Assembly (NCBI RefSeq): GCF_008365405.1
Contig: NZ_QOKV01000010.1
Location: 142,365 to 206,364, forward strand
Length of the DNA: 64,000 nucleotides
Source: Azospirillum brasilense
GTDB taxonomy: Bacteria > Pseudomonadota > Alphaproteobacteria > Azospirillales > Azospirillaceae
Reading direction: 5' to 3'
The position numbers were made by a program, and so were the translations under genes. Within the stretch, counting starts at the first letter, position 1; every line of letters starts with the position of its first letter. Below are positions 26,984-35,894 of the stretch, piece after piece. The notes under the pieces are model-generated. The model was not told the origin of the DNA. It saw only the letters and a program-made list of their open reading frames with translations, and did no database searches.

Positions 26984-27780
26984 CCGGCCAGCGGGTCACG
27001 ATCCTCGGCTGCGGCGGATCGCGGGGCGTTCCCGTAATCGGTCTCGGCTGGGGCTCCTGTGACCCGGCGAACCCCAGGAACCACCGGATGCGTCCGTCCA
27101 TCCTGGTGGAATGGGAGCAGGAGAGGGCCGGGCAGGGCAGTGACGTCAGCATACTGGTCGACACCTCCCCAGATCTGCGCCAGCAGCTTCTCAACGCGGA
27201 TGTGCGGCGGCTCGATGCCGTCCTGTGGACGCACCAGCACGCCGACCATGCCCATGGCATCGACGAACTCAGGGAACTGTGCCGCGCCATGCACGCGCCC
27301 ATCGACGCCTTTGGCAGCGCCGATGATCTGGCCGAGTTGGAGCGGCGTTTCGGCTACTGCTTCGAGCCTCTGCGCCCCGGTGAACCCTTTTACCGCCCGG
27401 TGTTGACGCCTCGCGCCGTAGAAGGCCCGTTCGAGGTGCGCGGTCGCCGGATCGTTCCCTTCGAGCAGGATCACGGATATCTGAAGACCCTTGGCTATCG
27501 CTTTGATAAGTTTGCCTATTCGACCGACGTTGTGAGGTTGGATGAAGACGCCTTCGCGGCGTTGGAGGGTGTCGAGGTGTGGGTGGTGGACTGCGCCCGG
27601 ATCGAGCCGCCGCACCCGGTTCATGCCCATCTCGCCTTGACGCAGGAATGGATCGCGCGGGTGCGCCCCAAGCGGGCCTACCTGACGCACATGGACCAGA
27701 CCATGGATTACGACACGCTCCGCCGGCTGCTTCCCCCCGGTGTCGAGCCCGCCTATGACGGGCTCGTCATCGAGCTTTGA
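26980..27780 (+). CDS. MBL-fold metallohydrolase, PhnP-like
   Basis: A 266-residue metallo-beta-lactamase-fold hydrolase. The metal motif is THQHADHAHGIDEL, and later ligands are in PFEQDHGYLKTLGYR and LTHMDQTMDY. The opening VTILGCGGSRGVPVIG with a Cys-rich-free glycine loop is typical of the YcfH-adjacent PhnP/phosphodiesterase-like group. It overlaps tatD by four bases, so it is translated from the same mRNA. Substrates may be cyclic phosphates, but none of the genes around support a phosphonate pathway. Confidence 0.88.
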   Translation: MTGQRVTILGCGGSRGVPVIGLGWGSCDPANPRNHRMRPSILVEWEQERAGQGSDVSILVDTSPDLRQQLLNADVRRLDAVLWTHQHADHAHGIDELRELCRAMHAPIDAFGSADDLAELERRFGYCFEPLRPGEPFYRPVLTPRAVEGPFEVRGRRIVPFEQDHGYLKTLGYRFDKFAYSTDVVRLDEDAFAALEGVEVWVVDCARIEPPHPVHAHLALTQEWIARVRPKRAYLTHMDQTMDYDTLRRLLPPGVEPAYDGLVIEL

Positions 27781-27816
27781 CCATCCGGGTCGGGACGGGA
27801 TGGGGTAGGGCGACGG

Positions 27817-28995
27817 TCAATCGTCCGGCATGATGAGGCCCAGCCGTCCGGCGATGAACCGGTCCGCGGCCGCCTTGGCCGCCTGATCCGCTGTCTGAGG
27901 ATTCAGCTTGAACTTCTCTCTGTAAAGCTTTGATGTTGCAGTGATGGCTGCAGGTAGAGTGCGCACCGCCGCACGGTATTCGGTCTCCGGCCAGATGTCG
28001 AAATCGCTCCAGGACCGGAAGGCGGCCACGGCCCGGCCGCGCTGCTCGGCCATTTTCTTGGCTTCGGCGGACATGGGCGCTTCCAGAAGGGTGCTTGGCA
28101 CGAAGGACGCCTGAAGGTCGTCCACCTCGAACTGGCGCTCGTAGCCGTGACGGATGCTGCCACGTTCGACCAGGGCCGGTTCGATCGCCGGGTCCATGTG
28201 GGCGGAGACGGCTTTCCATTCCGGCAGATCGAACACGGAGGACGACGGATGACACAGGCCGGGCGTCTCGTCGCGCGCATTGCCCCAGAAGGCGCCAAAG
28301 GCTTCGAAGGCCGGCTGCCCATGTTTGGTGAACAGGAAGCAGGGCGCGTCCATCTCCGTGGTCGACAGGACATGGCGCAGAAACAGCAGCGACGTGCCCA
28401 GAGGGGCGCTCGGCACGTCGCCGAGATTTGCCATTTCTTCAAGAAGGTAGGGGTCTCTTGGCAGACCTCGGTTCAAGATATCGTCCACCAGCTTGCGCAC
28501 CGTGGGATCCTTGTCCGCCACCGGCACGGCGCCGCTCTGATAGAGATAGACCAACCATGCCTTTGCCGGTGCACCATTGTAGCGCTGAAGCGCCACAGCG
28601 GCGGCTTTGGCATCTTTCGGAATTCCGGCGACGACCGCAGCCAGCTTTCTCTGGGCAGCCGAATTCTGGGCGGCCAGGTCGGCGGCGCGCGCCTCATACA
28701 GGGTTCGACAAGCCGGGATGGCGGATGTGTCGGCGCAGGTGCCGTCACGTTCGGTCAGGAACGCTTTCTGCGCGCGCTCGATGACGTCCCGGCCATCGGT
28801 GGGCGTGTTTTCCAAGGTCTCGCGCAGAAGCGTCGCCATATCCTCGGCGGCGACCTTCAGATCGGCACTGGCACAGATGGTCCGGTCGGCGCGACTGGAT
28901 GGTCTGGTGCAATCGGGCGGCGTCTGGGCCATGGCGGCGAACGGAAACAGACAAAGCGACAGCGCGGGACCGAAAAGCCACGAGGAACGAGGCAT
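27817..28995 (-). CDS. Secreted protein with LprI-like N-terminal module, 392 aa
   Basis: A periplasmic or surface protein: signal peptide (LFGPALSLCLFPFAAMAQ, cleaved near residue 23) then a Cys-containing four-helix module (about 28-110: PDCTRPSSRADRTICASADL, GTCADT, ACRTLYEARAADL) that resembles the lysozyme-inhibitor LprI N-terminal domain. The remaining 280 residues have no recognised domain and include two further cysteines. It may bind lysozyme-like or peptidoglycan ligands, but that is inferred from one module. It is transcribed away from the DUF4384 gene; an AT-rich shared promoter lies between. Confidence 0.7.
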   Translation of the reverse strand: MPRSSWLFGPALSLCLFPFAAMAQTPPDCTRPSSRADRTICASADLKVAAEDMATLLRETLENTPTDGRDVIERAQKAFLTERDGTCADTSAIPACRTLYEARAADLAAQNSAAQRKLAAVVAGIPKDAKAAAVALQRYNGAPAKAWLVYLYQSGAVPVADKDPTVRKLVDDILNRGLPRDPYLLEEMANLGDVPSAPLGTSLLFLRHVLSTTEMDAPCFLFTKHGQPAFEAFGAFWGNARDETPGLCHPSSSVFDLPEWKAVSAHMDPAIEPALVERGSIRHGYERQFEVDDLQASFVPSTLLEAPMSAEAKKMAEQRGRAVAAFRSWSDFDIWPETEYRAAVRTLPAAITATSKLYREKFKLNPQTADQAAKAAADRFIAGRLGLIMPDD

Positions 28996-29103
28996 AAGGC
29001 GCAGCCTTCATCGAAGGGAATGGATATGGGAATGAGCCGAGACGATAGTCCATCGGCCAGAACGCCGAAAGGGACGGATTGGTGCCCTGCTCTCTGCGCA
29101 CCG

Positions 29104-29132
29104 ACAATATTTTCCATAATATAGATTATATG
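29104..29132. promoter_or_regulatory. AT-rich divergent promoter patch
   Basis: A run of about 27 bases that is almost entirely A and T, with the inverted repeats ATATT/AATAT and ATAAT/ATTAT, in an otherwise very GC-rich chromosome. It sits between two divergent genes, so it likely contains promoter or nucleoid-protein binding elements. Exact -10/-35 boxes were not fixed. Confidence 0.5.
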
Positions 29133-29229
29133 ATCGTCCCTGGCCTTGACGGCAGGGTGCCTCTGCCCTTGGCGATGTCCGCAATGCACGCTACATAAAA
29201 CACAGTTTGTACCCAACGGTCAGGTTCCG

Positions 29230-30096
29230 GTGAACGACGCCTTCGCGCCGACGTTTGCGCCAACGACATGGCGGCATCGATGCGCCGCTGCGCTGCTTGC
29301 CGCTGCCATCGGAGCCAGCGCGTGGTCGGTTCATGCCTCCACCGCCTCCGACCCCTCCACGGACGGCGAAACCGCACCGGCGCAGGCGCTTCCCGCACCG
29401 GACGATCCGCCGGCTCCCGCCGTGCCCGATCTGTCGGCGTTGCGGACGGCCTTGACGGAGTTTCATTGTGCCGAACTGGAGGTCGCCGTCGGCAAGGACC
29501 AGAGGATTGCGATCTCCGGCCTGACCGCGGGCGACACCGATCCGGACAGTCTCGCGCTGCTCGCCCAGGATTTCCTTACCGGCCAGCGGGCCGCTGTGGA
29601 GATCGAGCGGGTCTCCCCTGCCCTGTGCGAACCGCTGACCCTGATCGGCCCTTTTCGGGCTGCCAACGCCGGCGCGGCGTCGTCCTTGTTGATCCGATTC
29701 AAGAATGCCACCGGAACACCGTTCGAGGACGGCCAAGACTTGATGTTTGACATTGTAGCCCCTGATTTTCCAGCGCACCTGCAGGTGGACTATTTCACGT
29801 CGGACGGCGACGTGATTCATTTGTTGCCCAACCCTCTGGAGATCAGCGGCCGCGTGGCGTCCGGTGCGGTTCGCCGGCTGGGTGAGCGCGGCGCCGGAGG
29901 GCGATTCTGGAGCATCGGGCCACCCTACGGTCACGAGTTGATCGTCGTGGTCGCCAGCCCAACACCGTTGTTCGCCGCGCCGCGTCCCGAAGCCGAGGCA
30001 GCGGCGTCCTATCTTCCGGCGTTGAAACAGGCTTTGGACTCCGCCGCACCGGCCACCGTCGCCACCGCACGCTTCCTCAAAACCAGGGCGCGTTGA
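29230..30096 (+). CDS. Exported DUF4384-like protein, 288 aa
   Basis: A secreted protein: hydrophobic export signal (CAAALLAAAIGASAWSVHAS, about residues 18-37), a Pro- and Asp-rich spacer, then a beta-rich domain. The C-terminal half has the DUF4384 features (LDYFTSDG-like QVDYFTSDGDVIHLLPNP and the strand VVVASPTPLF). DUF4384 proteins commonly accompany Ser/Thr kinases, phosphatases or caspase-like proteins. The start is taken at GTG 29230, giving a proper signal peptide; TTG/GTG alternatives upstream are weaker. Its 3' end faces the PP2C gene, 13 bp apart. The function is unknown. Confidence 0.7.
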   Translation: MNDAFAPTFAPTTWRHRCAAALLAAAIGASAWSVHASTASDPSTDGETAPAQALPAPDDPPAPAVPDLSALRTALTEFHCAELEVAVGKDQRIAISGLTAGDTDPDSLALLAQDFLTGQRAAVEIERVSPALCEPLTLIGPFRAANAGAASSLLIRFKNATGTPFEDGQDLMFDIVAPDFPAHLQVDYFTSDGDVIHLLPNPLEISGRVASGAVRRLGERGAGGRFWSIGPPYGHELIVVVASPTPLFAAPRPEAEAAASYLPALKQALDSAAPATVATARFLKTRAR

Positions 30097-30109
30097 ATGC
30101 GCCACTGGA

Positions 30110-30907
30110 TCAGGCCGGGAGAAGGACGAATCGCGCAAGGATGAGGGTGATGTTGTCCGGCCCGCCCGCCCCGTTGGCGAGAGCGATCAGCCGGGCACAG
30201 GCGTCTTCGCCGGCAAGCGGCGGCTGTTGGGTGAGAATGCGCTGAATCACGCCCTCCGGCACGATGCCGGTCAGCCCATCCGAACACAGAAGATACAGGT
30301 CATCGGGCTGAAGATCGTGAACGGCGATGTCGGGCTCAACCCGCTCGCCGGTGCCGAGCGCGCGAACGATGATGTTGCGATGGGGCGCTTGTCCGCGGCG
30401 TCCGTTGTCCAGCCAGACTTGGTAAAGACTGTGATCACGCGTCAGCAGGCGCAGCTCGCCGTCGCGCAGGCGATACAGCCGGCTGTCCCCGGCGTGGAAC
30501 ACGATGACGCGACCAGTTCCCGGCACCCGCCAAAGCCCAACCAGCGTGGTTCCCATGCCGCGCCCTTCGGCGTAGCCGCGCTGGCGGTTCAGGGCGTTGA
30601 TCCGGCGATTGGCGGCCACCACCGCGGAACGCACCGTCGATGCGGCGTCCGCAGCCGCCTTCTCCTCTTCCGCCTGGGACGGCGTCCGGCCTTCGTCGGC
30701 ACGGTCCTGGGCGGCGATGACCGCGGCCACCACCTCCACCGCGGTGCGGCTGGCGATGTCGCCGCCGGCGTGCCCCCCCATGCCATCGCATATCACTGCC
30801 AAGCCGCGCGCCGGGTCGAGGTGAAACGCGTCCTCGTTGCGCGAACGGACACGGCCAACATCCGTTTGTCCGGCGGCGATCATGTCGATCAGGGCGGAAT
30901 GCATCAC
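30110..30907 (-). CDS. PP2C-family protein serine/threonine phosphatase
   Basis: A 265-residue soluble Stp1-like metal-dependent phosphatase. All catalytic motifs are visible: RSRNEDAF, VICDGMGGHAGGDIAS, GMGTTLV, HAGDSRLYRL, LCSDGLTG and GGPDNITL. The start GTG 30907 (with ATG 30904 as alternative) has GGAG at a good distance. It would reverse Hanks-type Ser/Thr kinase action; no kinase gene is in this window. Such phosphatases sit in type VI secretion clusters in Azospirillum relatives, but no T6SS gene is near here. Confidence 0.92.
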   Translation of the reverse strand: MMHSALIDMIAAGQTDVGRVRSRNEDAFHLDPARGLAVICDGMGGHAGGDIASRTAVEVVAAVIAAQDRADEGRTPSQAEEEKAAADAASTVRSAVVAANRRINALNRQRGYAEGRGMGTTLVGLWRVPGTGRVIVFHAGDSRLYRLRDGELRLLTRDHSLYQVWLDNGRRGQAPHRNIIVRALGTGERVEPDIAVHDLQPDDLYLLCSDGLTGIVPEGVIQRILTQQPPLAGEDACARLIALANGAGGPDNITLILARFVLLPA

Positions 30908-31047
30908 GCGAACGGCTCCAGCGCGTTACAGCCGAACCAGCTTCCTGGAAACAGCCTTCGGCAACGCGAAAAACCGCCTCGGCTTTGCATAGGATAATGG
31001 CGGAGAGCCTGCAGATTGAACAGCAGGAAAGGACGCGTAAAAACGCC

Positions 31048-31347
31048 TCAGACGCTGACGTCCAGGAGCGTGCCGCGCTGCTTGCCACCGTAGCCGGTGC
31101 CGTTGGTCCGCGCCTGAACGGCCGCCGTCTGCGGGTCCACCGCCTGCCCCGATTGGGTCGCGTTGCGGGTGTCCCGCGTCTGGTCCGTCTTGCCGACCGC
31201 TTGGGTGGCCTGGACTGTCTGGGTGCGAACGGTGGGGGTGGTCTGCTGCGCCGCCTGAACCGCCGGAGACATGGCCATCTGCATCGCCGGTGTGATCGGC
31301 GGCTGAGGCTTTGCCATTGGAGGCATATTGAGCGGATTTAACTGCAT
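31048..31347 (-). CDS. Small Gln/Thr-rich protein, about 99 aa
   Basis: A low-complexity soluble protein rich in Met, Pro, Gln, Thr and Ala (MPPMAKPQPPITPAMQMAMS near the start, many TQTVQATQ repeats) ending in YGGKQRGTLLDVSV, which looks like a conserved short C-terminal motif. No transmembrane helix or known domain. The start is uncertain: ATG 31347 is chosen, GTG 31374 and ATG 31326 are alternatives, and none has a good ribosome site. It is 140 bp beyond the PP2C start on the same strand. It might be a short regulator or surface-related linker. Confidence 0.5.
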   Translation of the reverse strand: MQLNPLNMPPMAKPQPPITPAMQMAMSPAVQAAQQTTPTVRTQTVQATQAVGKTDQTRDTRNATQSGQAVDPQTAAVQARTNGTGYGGKQRGTLLDVSV

Positions 31348-31464
31348 GTTAAGAATATGCGCCCGTGCACCCACCGATTCAAGATCCGAATCGACGCCGT
31401 GACCGATTAAAAAGCGAAGGCTGCAAGTGCCCTCGCCTTTCTGCCAACCAACGACGGTGTCCGA

Positions 31465-32481
31465 TCAGACCGCCGGCTGCTGCTGGGTAATGCAGTGGAT
31501 GCCGCCGCCACCGCGCACGATGTCCAGCGCCGGAACCTGCACCACCTCGCGGTCCGGGAAGGCCCGGCGCACGATCCGGAAGGCCTCGTCGTCCGCCGGA
31601 TCCTCGAAGGCCGGCATGACGATGCCGCCGTTGGCGATGTAGAGATTCGTGTAGGACAAGGTCAGCCGCACGCCGTTCTCGTCGCGCCGCGCCGGCTGGC
31701 GGACCGGGATGACCTCCAGCTCCCGCCCCTGGGCGTCGCGGGCGCGCTTCAGCCGGTCGAGATTGTCCTGGAACGCCTTGAAATTGGCGTCGCCGGGATC
31801 GTCGGTGGTGATCGCCATGACGATGCCGGGCTTCACGAAGAGGGCGATCTCGTCGATGTGACCGTCCGTCTCGTCGTCCTGATAGCCCTCGCCCAGCCAG
31901 ATGACGCTGGAGATGCCGAGATGCTCCTTCAGCAACTCCTCGATCTCCGCCTTGCCGAGATTCGGGTTGCGGTTCGGATTCAGCAGGCATTGCTCGGTCG
32001 TCAGCAGCGTCCCCTCCCCGTCCACATGGAAGGAGCCACCCTCCATGATCAGAGGGGCTTCAAAGCGGCGCATGCCGAGATGGTCGAGCATCAGTCGGCC
32101 GACCTGCTGGTCCTTGGCGCTGTCCGGGTAATTGCCGCCCCAGGCGTTGAAGCGCCAATGGACGCCGGCCACCTGCCCTTTCCCATCAGTGACGAAGCTG
32201 GGTCCGGTGTCGCGAATCCAGGAATCGCTGATCGGCAAGGGCAGGATCTCGACGCCCGGCCCGCAGGCCAGCGAAGCATCGGCGACGTCGGCGGGATCAC
32301 AGACCATGGTCACCGGCTCGAAGCGGCTGATGGCGCGGGCGACGTCGGTGTAAGCGGCAGCGGCGGCGTCGAAAGCCCCCTCGGGCCACGTCTCGGGCCG
32401 GCACGGCCACGCCATCCAGCAGCGGGTGTGCCGTGCCCATTCGCCCGGCATGGTGAAGCCTTCCGCCGCCGGTGTCGCCAT
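31465..32481 (-). CDS. aguA: Agmatine deiminase
   Basis: A 338-residue enzyme of the guanidino-modifying superfamily that converts agmatine to N-carbamoylputrescine. The catalytic Cys is in GGGGIHCITQQ near the C-terminus; the acidic and His ligands are in MEGGSFHVDGEG and DETDGHIDE. ATG 32481 is preferred since GGAG lies nine bases upstream; a TTG 18 bases earlier is less likely. The next step (N-carbamoylputrescine amidase) is not in this window. It is 0.4 kb from the putrescine importer genes on the same strand, suggesting polyamine supply. Confidence 0.92.
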   Translation of the reverse strand: MATPAAEGFTMPGEWARHTRCWMAWPCRPETWPEGAFDAAAAAYTDVARAISRFEPVTMVCDPADVADASLACGPGVEILPLPISDSWIRDTGPSFVTDGKGQVAGVHWRFNAWGGNYPDSAKDQQVGRLMLDHLGMRRFEAPLIMEGGSFHVDGEGTLLTTEQCLLNPNRNPNLGKAEIEELLKEHLGISSVIWLGEGYQDDETDGHIDEIALFVKPGIVMAITTDDPGDANFKAFQDNLDRLKRARDAQGRELEVIPVRQPARRDENGVRLTLSYTNLYIANGGIVMPAFEDPADDEAFRIVRRAFPDREVVQVPALDIVRGGGGIHCITQQQPAV

Positions 32482-32882
32482 CTTTGAATCTCCTGCCAAA
32501 TCCCTGAACGGTCCGGCTCTTGTGCATGGCCGGAGCGGGTCGTCACGGCGTCACCCGTGACCCACGGTCACCCTAACCACGGAGCGGAGGATTTGGCAAC
32601 GGCCACCAAAGGGGCCATCGGAATGCCCGGAAGGGCGGCGCGCTCGACCGCTCAGCGGCGGGAGGGCGGACGGTCCGAATAACGGCGCTTCGGCACCGAA
32701 AAAGGCATCGAAAAACCAAGACGAAGCATCGGGAACCATAAGAGCGCGCGCATGATACGGCCTCATTCGCTGTTGCAGATGCCCACAGAATAGCAAATGC
32801 AACGGCAAACGGCCACCCCCGCCGTCCGCGGCCGGATGGCATAGCCCCTATGAGGCGGTGTTCGGGGGTGGCAGGAGGCTTT
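32482..32882. other. 401-bp intergenic region upstream of aguA
   Basis: No gene is seen. It separates potI from aguA, both on the minus strand. It holds the GTCAC half-site cluster (32542-32570) close to the aguA start and no clear terminator for potI. Frames present in it are irregular and probably non-coding. Confidence 0.5.
32542..32570. promoter_or_regulatory. Cluster of GTCAC half-sites upstream of aguA
   Basis: GTCAC occurs at 32542, 32550 and 32566 and GTGAC at 32557, forming the perfect palindrome GTCAC-CC-GTGAC (32550-32561) and near-regular spacing of 7-9 bases. This arrangement suits a dimeric transcription factor bound about 60-90 bp before the aguA start. The factor is unknown. 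Confidence 0.4.
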
Positions 32883-33716
32883 TCAGCCCCCCTGCACCGC
32901 CATTTGCTCGTCCCGCTTCCGCTGACGGTCCTGCCGCGCCATGACGAGGCTGGCGATGAAGATGCCGGTGGCGACCACCACCATCATCAGCGTCGCCAGC
33001 GCGTTGATCTGCGGGCTGATGCCGAACTTGACGCTGGAGAAGATGACCATCGGCAGCGTGGTGGAGCCCGGACCCGACACGAAGCTGGCGACCACCACGT
33101 CGTCGAGCGACAGGGTGAAGGCGAGCAGCCAGCCCGACACGATGGCCGGGGCGATGATCGGCAGCGTGATGACGAAGAACACCTTGGCCGGGCGGGCGCC
33201 GAGGTCCATCGCCGCCTCCTCCAGGCTCTCGTCCAGGCTGACGAGACGCGACTGGATGATCACCGCCACATAGGCCATGGTGAAGGTGGTGTGGGCGATG
33301 GTGATCGTCGTCATGCCCCGCCCGTCCGGCCAGCCGATGGCCTGCTCCAGCGCCACGAACAGCAGCAGAAGCGACAGGCCGGTGATGACCTCCGGCATGA
33401 CCAGCGGCGCGGTGATCATGCCGCCGAACAGCGTCCGCCCGCGGAACCGTCCGAAACGGGCCAGCGCCAGACCCGCGACGGTGCCGAGCACCACCGACGC
33501 GGTGGCCGACATCGCCGCCACCTTGAGCGACAGCCAGGCCGCCCCGAGAAGCTGGTCGTTCTGCAGAAGCTCCGCGTACCACTTGGTGGAGAAGCCGCCC
33601 CACACCGTGACCAGCCGCGATTCGTTGAAGGAGTAGAAGATCAGCAGCGCGATCGGCACGTAGAGGAAGGCGTAGCCGAACCACAGCGCCCAGGCCAGTT
33701 TTCCCATCTGCTTCAT
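32883..33716 (-). CDS. potI: Putrescine ABC transporter permease, PotI-like
   Basis: A 277-residue inner-membrane permease with six transmembrane segments. The EAA loop is LEEAAMDLGARPAKVFFVITLP, coupling to the ATPase. It begins ATG 33716 overlapping the stop of the previous permease by 4 bp. It is the last gene in the potFGHI-type order. The C-terminal tail is basic (RQDRQRKRDEQM). Substrate assignment (putrescine rather than spermidine) relies on the binding protein and on the neighbouring glutamylputrescine genes. Confidence 0.9.
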   Translation of the reverse strand: MKQMGKLAWALWFGYAFLYVPIALLIFYSFNESRLVTVWGGFSTKWYAELLQNDQLLGAAWLSLKVAAMSATASVVLGTVAGLALARFGRFRGRTLFGGMITAPLVMPEVITGLSLLLLFVALEQAIGWPDGRGMTTITIAHTTFTMAYVAVIIQSRLVSLDESLEEAAMDLGARPAKVFFVITLPIIAPAIVSGWLLAFTLSLDDVVVASFVSGPGSTTLPMVIFSSVKFGISPQINALATLMMVVVATGIFIASLVMARQDRQRKRDEQMAVQGG

Positions 33717-34636
33717 CGCCCGGCCTCCGTCTGGCGTCCCTGGACATGCTGGAAGACCATGATCGGCACCACCAGGAACAGCAGGAGCGCGATGGCCACC
33801 GCCGAGGCGACTGGCCAGTCGCGGTTGGCGAAGAACTCGTTCCACAGGACGCGGCCGATCATCAGCGTGTCCGGACCACCCAGCAGTTCCGGAGTCACGA
33901 ACTCGCCGACCGAGGGGATGAAGACCAGCAGCGACCCGGCAATGATGCCGGGCAGAGACAGCGGCAGCGTCACCGTCAGGAACGCCTTCCAAGGCCGGCA
34001 GCCGAGGTCCGCCGCCGCCTCCAGCAGCGTCGGGTCGAGCTTCTCCAGAGTCGCGTAGAGCGGCAGCACCATGAAGGGCAGATAGCAGTAGGTCATGCCG
34101 ATGTAGACGGCCCAGTCCGAGTAGAGCAGCTCGAACGGCTCCGTCGTCAGACCGGTCCATTGCAGCAGGTTGTCCACCACCCCGTTGGCCTTCAGGATGC
34201 CGATCCAAGCGTAGATGCGGATCAGAAAGCTGGTCCAGAAGGGCAGGATGACCAGCATCATCAGCGGCCCGCGCCTGGACGGCTCCGCCCGGGCGATGGC
34301 GTAGGCCATGGGGTAGCCCAGCAGCAGGCAGCAGACGGTGGTGACCAGCGCGATCTTCACCGAGTTCAGATAGGCCAGGATGTAGAGGTCGTCCCCGCCC
34401 AGCCGCAGATAGTTGGACAGGTTCAGCAGGATCTGGAGCTTGGTCGTTTCCGCGTCCTCGTCCACCAGCCAGTCGATCAGCGGCGCGTAGGGCGGCTGCG
34501 CCAGCATCGCCTCCGACAGGCTGATGCCGAACACGATCAGGAAGGGCACCAGGAAGAACAGCAGAAGCCACAGGTAGGGGATGGCGACCACCACCCCCCG
34601 CCCCCACAGGCCGATCCGGCGCAGAAGATCGATCAT
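33713..34636 (-). CDS. potH: Putrescine ABC transporter permease, PotH-like
   Basis: A 307-residue permease, first of the two, with six membrane helices and the EAA loop LLEAAADLGCRPWKAFLTVT. An extended periplasmic loop (LSEAMLAQPPYAPLIDWLVD) after helix 1 is typical of the PotB/PotH group. ATG 34636 overlaps the potG stop by 4 bp. It pairs with PotI to form the channel. Confidence 0.9.
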   Translation of the reverse strand: MIDLLRRIGLWGRGVVVAIPYLWLLLFFLVPFLIVFGISLSEAMLAQPPYAPLIDWLVDEDAETTKLQILLNLSNYLRLGGDDLYILAYLNSVKIALVTTVCCLLLGYPMAYAIARAEPSRRGPLMMLVILPFWTSFLIRIYAWIGILKANGVVDNLLQWTGLTTEPFELLYSDWAVYIGMTYCYLPFMVLPLYATLEKLDPTLLEAAADLGCRPWKAFLTVTLPLSLPGIIAGSLLVFIPSVGEFVTPELLGGPDTLMIGRVLWNEFFANRDWPVASAVAIALLLFLVVPIMVFQHVQGRQTEAGR

Positions 34637-35796
34637 TGCGTCAGCACCACCCCGGCGAAGGGACGCCAGCTCAGATGCACCTCGTCGTCCCAGGTTATCG
34701 GCATCTCGGTGCGCCGCACCACGTTGGGCGCCGTGACGCGCACCGTCTTGCCCGTCTTCAGCTCGACCAGATAGATCGACACGTCGCCGAGATAGGCGAT
34801 CTCGCGCACGATGCCGCTGGTGACGTTGCGCCCATCGGCGTTGGTCGCGGCGTTGGCCGGCGGCTCCTTGCTCAGCGCGATCTTCTCCGGGCGGACGGCG
34901 ACGCCCACCGTGGCGCCGGCGGGGACCGCCACCGCGTGGTTGATGTAGAGGTCGCAGCCGGCGTCCTCGGAGCGGATCAGCACATGGTCGGCCTGATCCT
35001 CCACCACCCGGCCCTCGAACATGTTCACCGAGCCGATGAACTCGGCGACGAAGCGGGACTGCGGGTATTCGTAGATCTCGGTCGGCGTGCCGGTCTGGGC
35101 GATGACGCCGTGGTTCATCACGGCGATCCGCGAGGACATGGTCATCGCCTCCTCCTGGTCGTGGGTGACCACGATGAAGGTGACGCCCAGCTTCTCCTGG
35201 ATGTTGACCAGCTCGAACTGCGTCCGCTCGCGCAGCCGCTTGTCCAGCGCGCCCAGCGGCTCGTCGAGCAGGAGCAGCTTGGGCCGCTTGACCAGAGAGC
35301 GGGCCAGCGCCACGCGCTGCCGCTGGCCGCCGGAGAGCTGGTGCGGCTTGCGCTTGCCGAACTGGCCGAGCTGGACGAGGTCGAGGATCGCCCCCACCCG
35401 TTCCTTGATCTCGGCCTTGGCGACGCCGTCCTGCTTCAGGCCGAAGGCGACGTTCTGCTCCACCGACATGTGCGGGAACAGGGCGTAGGACTGGAACATC
35501 ATGTTGACCGGCCGCTCGTAGGGCGGGATGCCGGCCATGTCGACGCCGTCGATGAAGATCTTGCCCTCGGTCGGCGTCTCGAACCCGGCCAGCATGCGCA
35601 GCAGGGTCGTCTTTCCGGAGCCGGAGCCGCCCAGCAGGGCGAAGAACTCGCCCCGGTAGATCGACAGGCTGACCTCGTCCACAGCGACGAAATCGCCGAA
35701 GGTCTTGGTCACCTTCTCGATTCGCACATAGGGCTTCTGTCCCGGGTCCTGCCAGGGTTCCAGGCGCGTGGGCTTGCGGATCGGCTGGACGGCCAT
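34633..35796 (-). CDS. potG: Polyamine ABC transporter ATP-binding protein, PotG/PotA type
   Basis: A 387-residue ATPase: Walker [11 protein letters not shown]-loop [13 protein letters not shown], signature [15 protein letters not shown], Walker [14 protein letters not shown] and H-loop VVTHDQEEA, followed by a C-terminal TOBE regulatory region (GVAVRPEKI...). It supplies energy for the PotH/PotI channel. An intercistronic hairpin separates it from potF, as is common where the binding protein must be produced in excess. Confidence 0.93.
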   Translation of the reverse strand: MAVQPIRKPTRLEPWQDPGQKPYVRIEKVTKTFGDFVAVDEVSLSIYRGEFFALLGGSGSGKTTLLRMLAGFETPTEGKIFIDGVDMAGIPPYERPVNMMFQSYALFPHMSVEQNVAFGLKQDGVAKAEIKERVGAILDLVQLGQFGKRKPHQLSGGQRQRVALARSLVKRPKLLLLDEPLGALDKRLRERTQFELVNIQEKLGVTFIVVTHDQEEAMTMSSRIAVMNHGVIAQTGTPTEIYEYPQSRFVAEFIGSVNMFEGRVVEDQADHVLIRSEDAGCDLYINHAVAVPAGATVGVAVRPEKIALSKEPPANAATNADGRNVTSGIVREIAYLGDVSIYLVELKTGKTVRVTAPNVVRRTEMPITWDDEVHLSWRPFAGVVLTQ

Positions 35797-35824
35797 GCGG
35801 CTCCTCTCGGCGTCCTCTTCTCAT

Positions 35825-35845
35825 GGGAACGCCCCGGCCGTTCCC
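35825..35845 (-). other. Hairpin between potF and potG
   Basis: Perfect inverted repeat GGGAACG / CGTTCCC with a 7-base loop (CCCCGGC). No T-run follows, so it may be an RNA-stabilising structure at the 3' end of potF, not a terminator. Such hairpins raise the binding-protein to permease ratio in many transporter operons. Confidence 0.55.
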
Positions 35846-35894
35846 GATGGGAAACGACCAGGGCGCGTGTCGTGCGTGCCGGTTCGCGGCGCGC

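Noticed and set aside
27817..31374. A type VI secretion system locus
   Set aside because: A PP2C phosphatase and DUF4384-like protein can accompany T6SS, but no tss genes, kinase or FHA protein is present.
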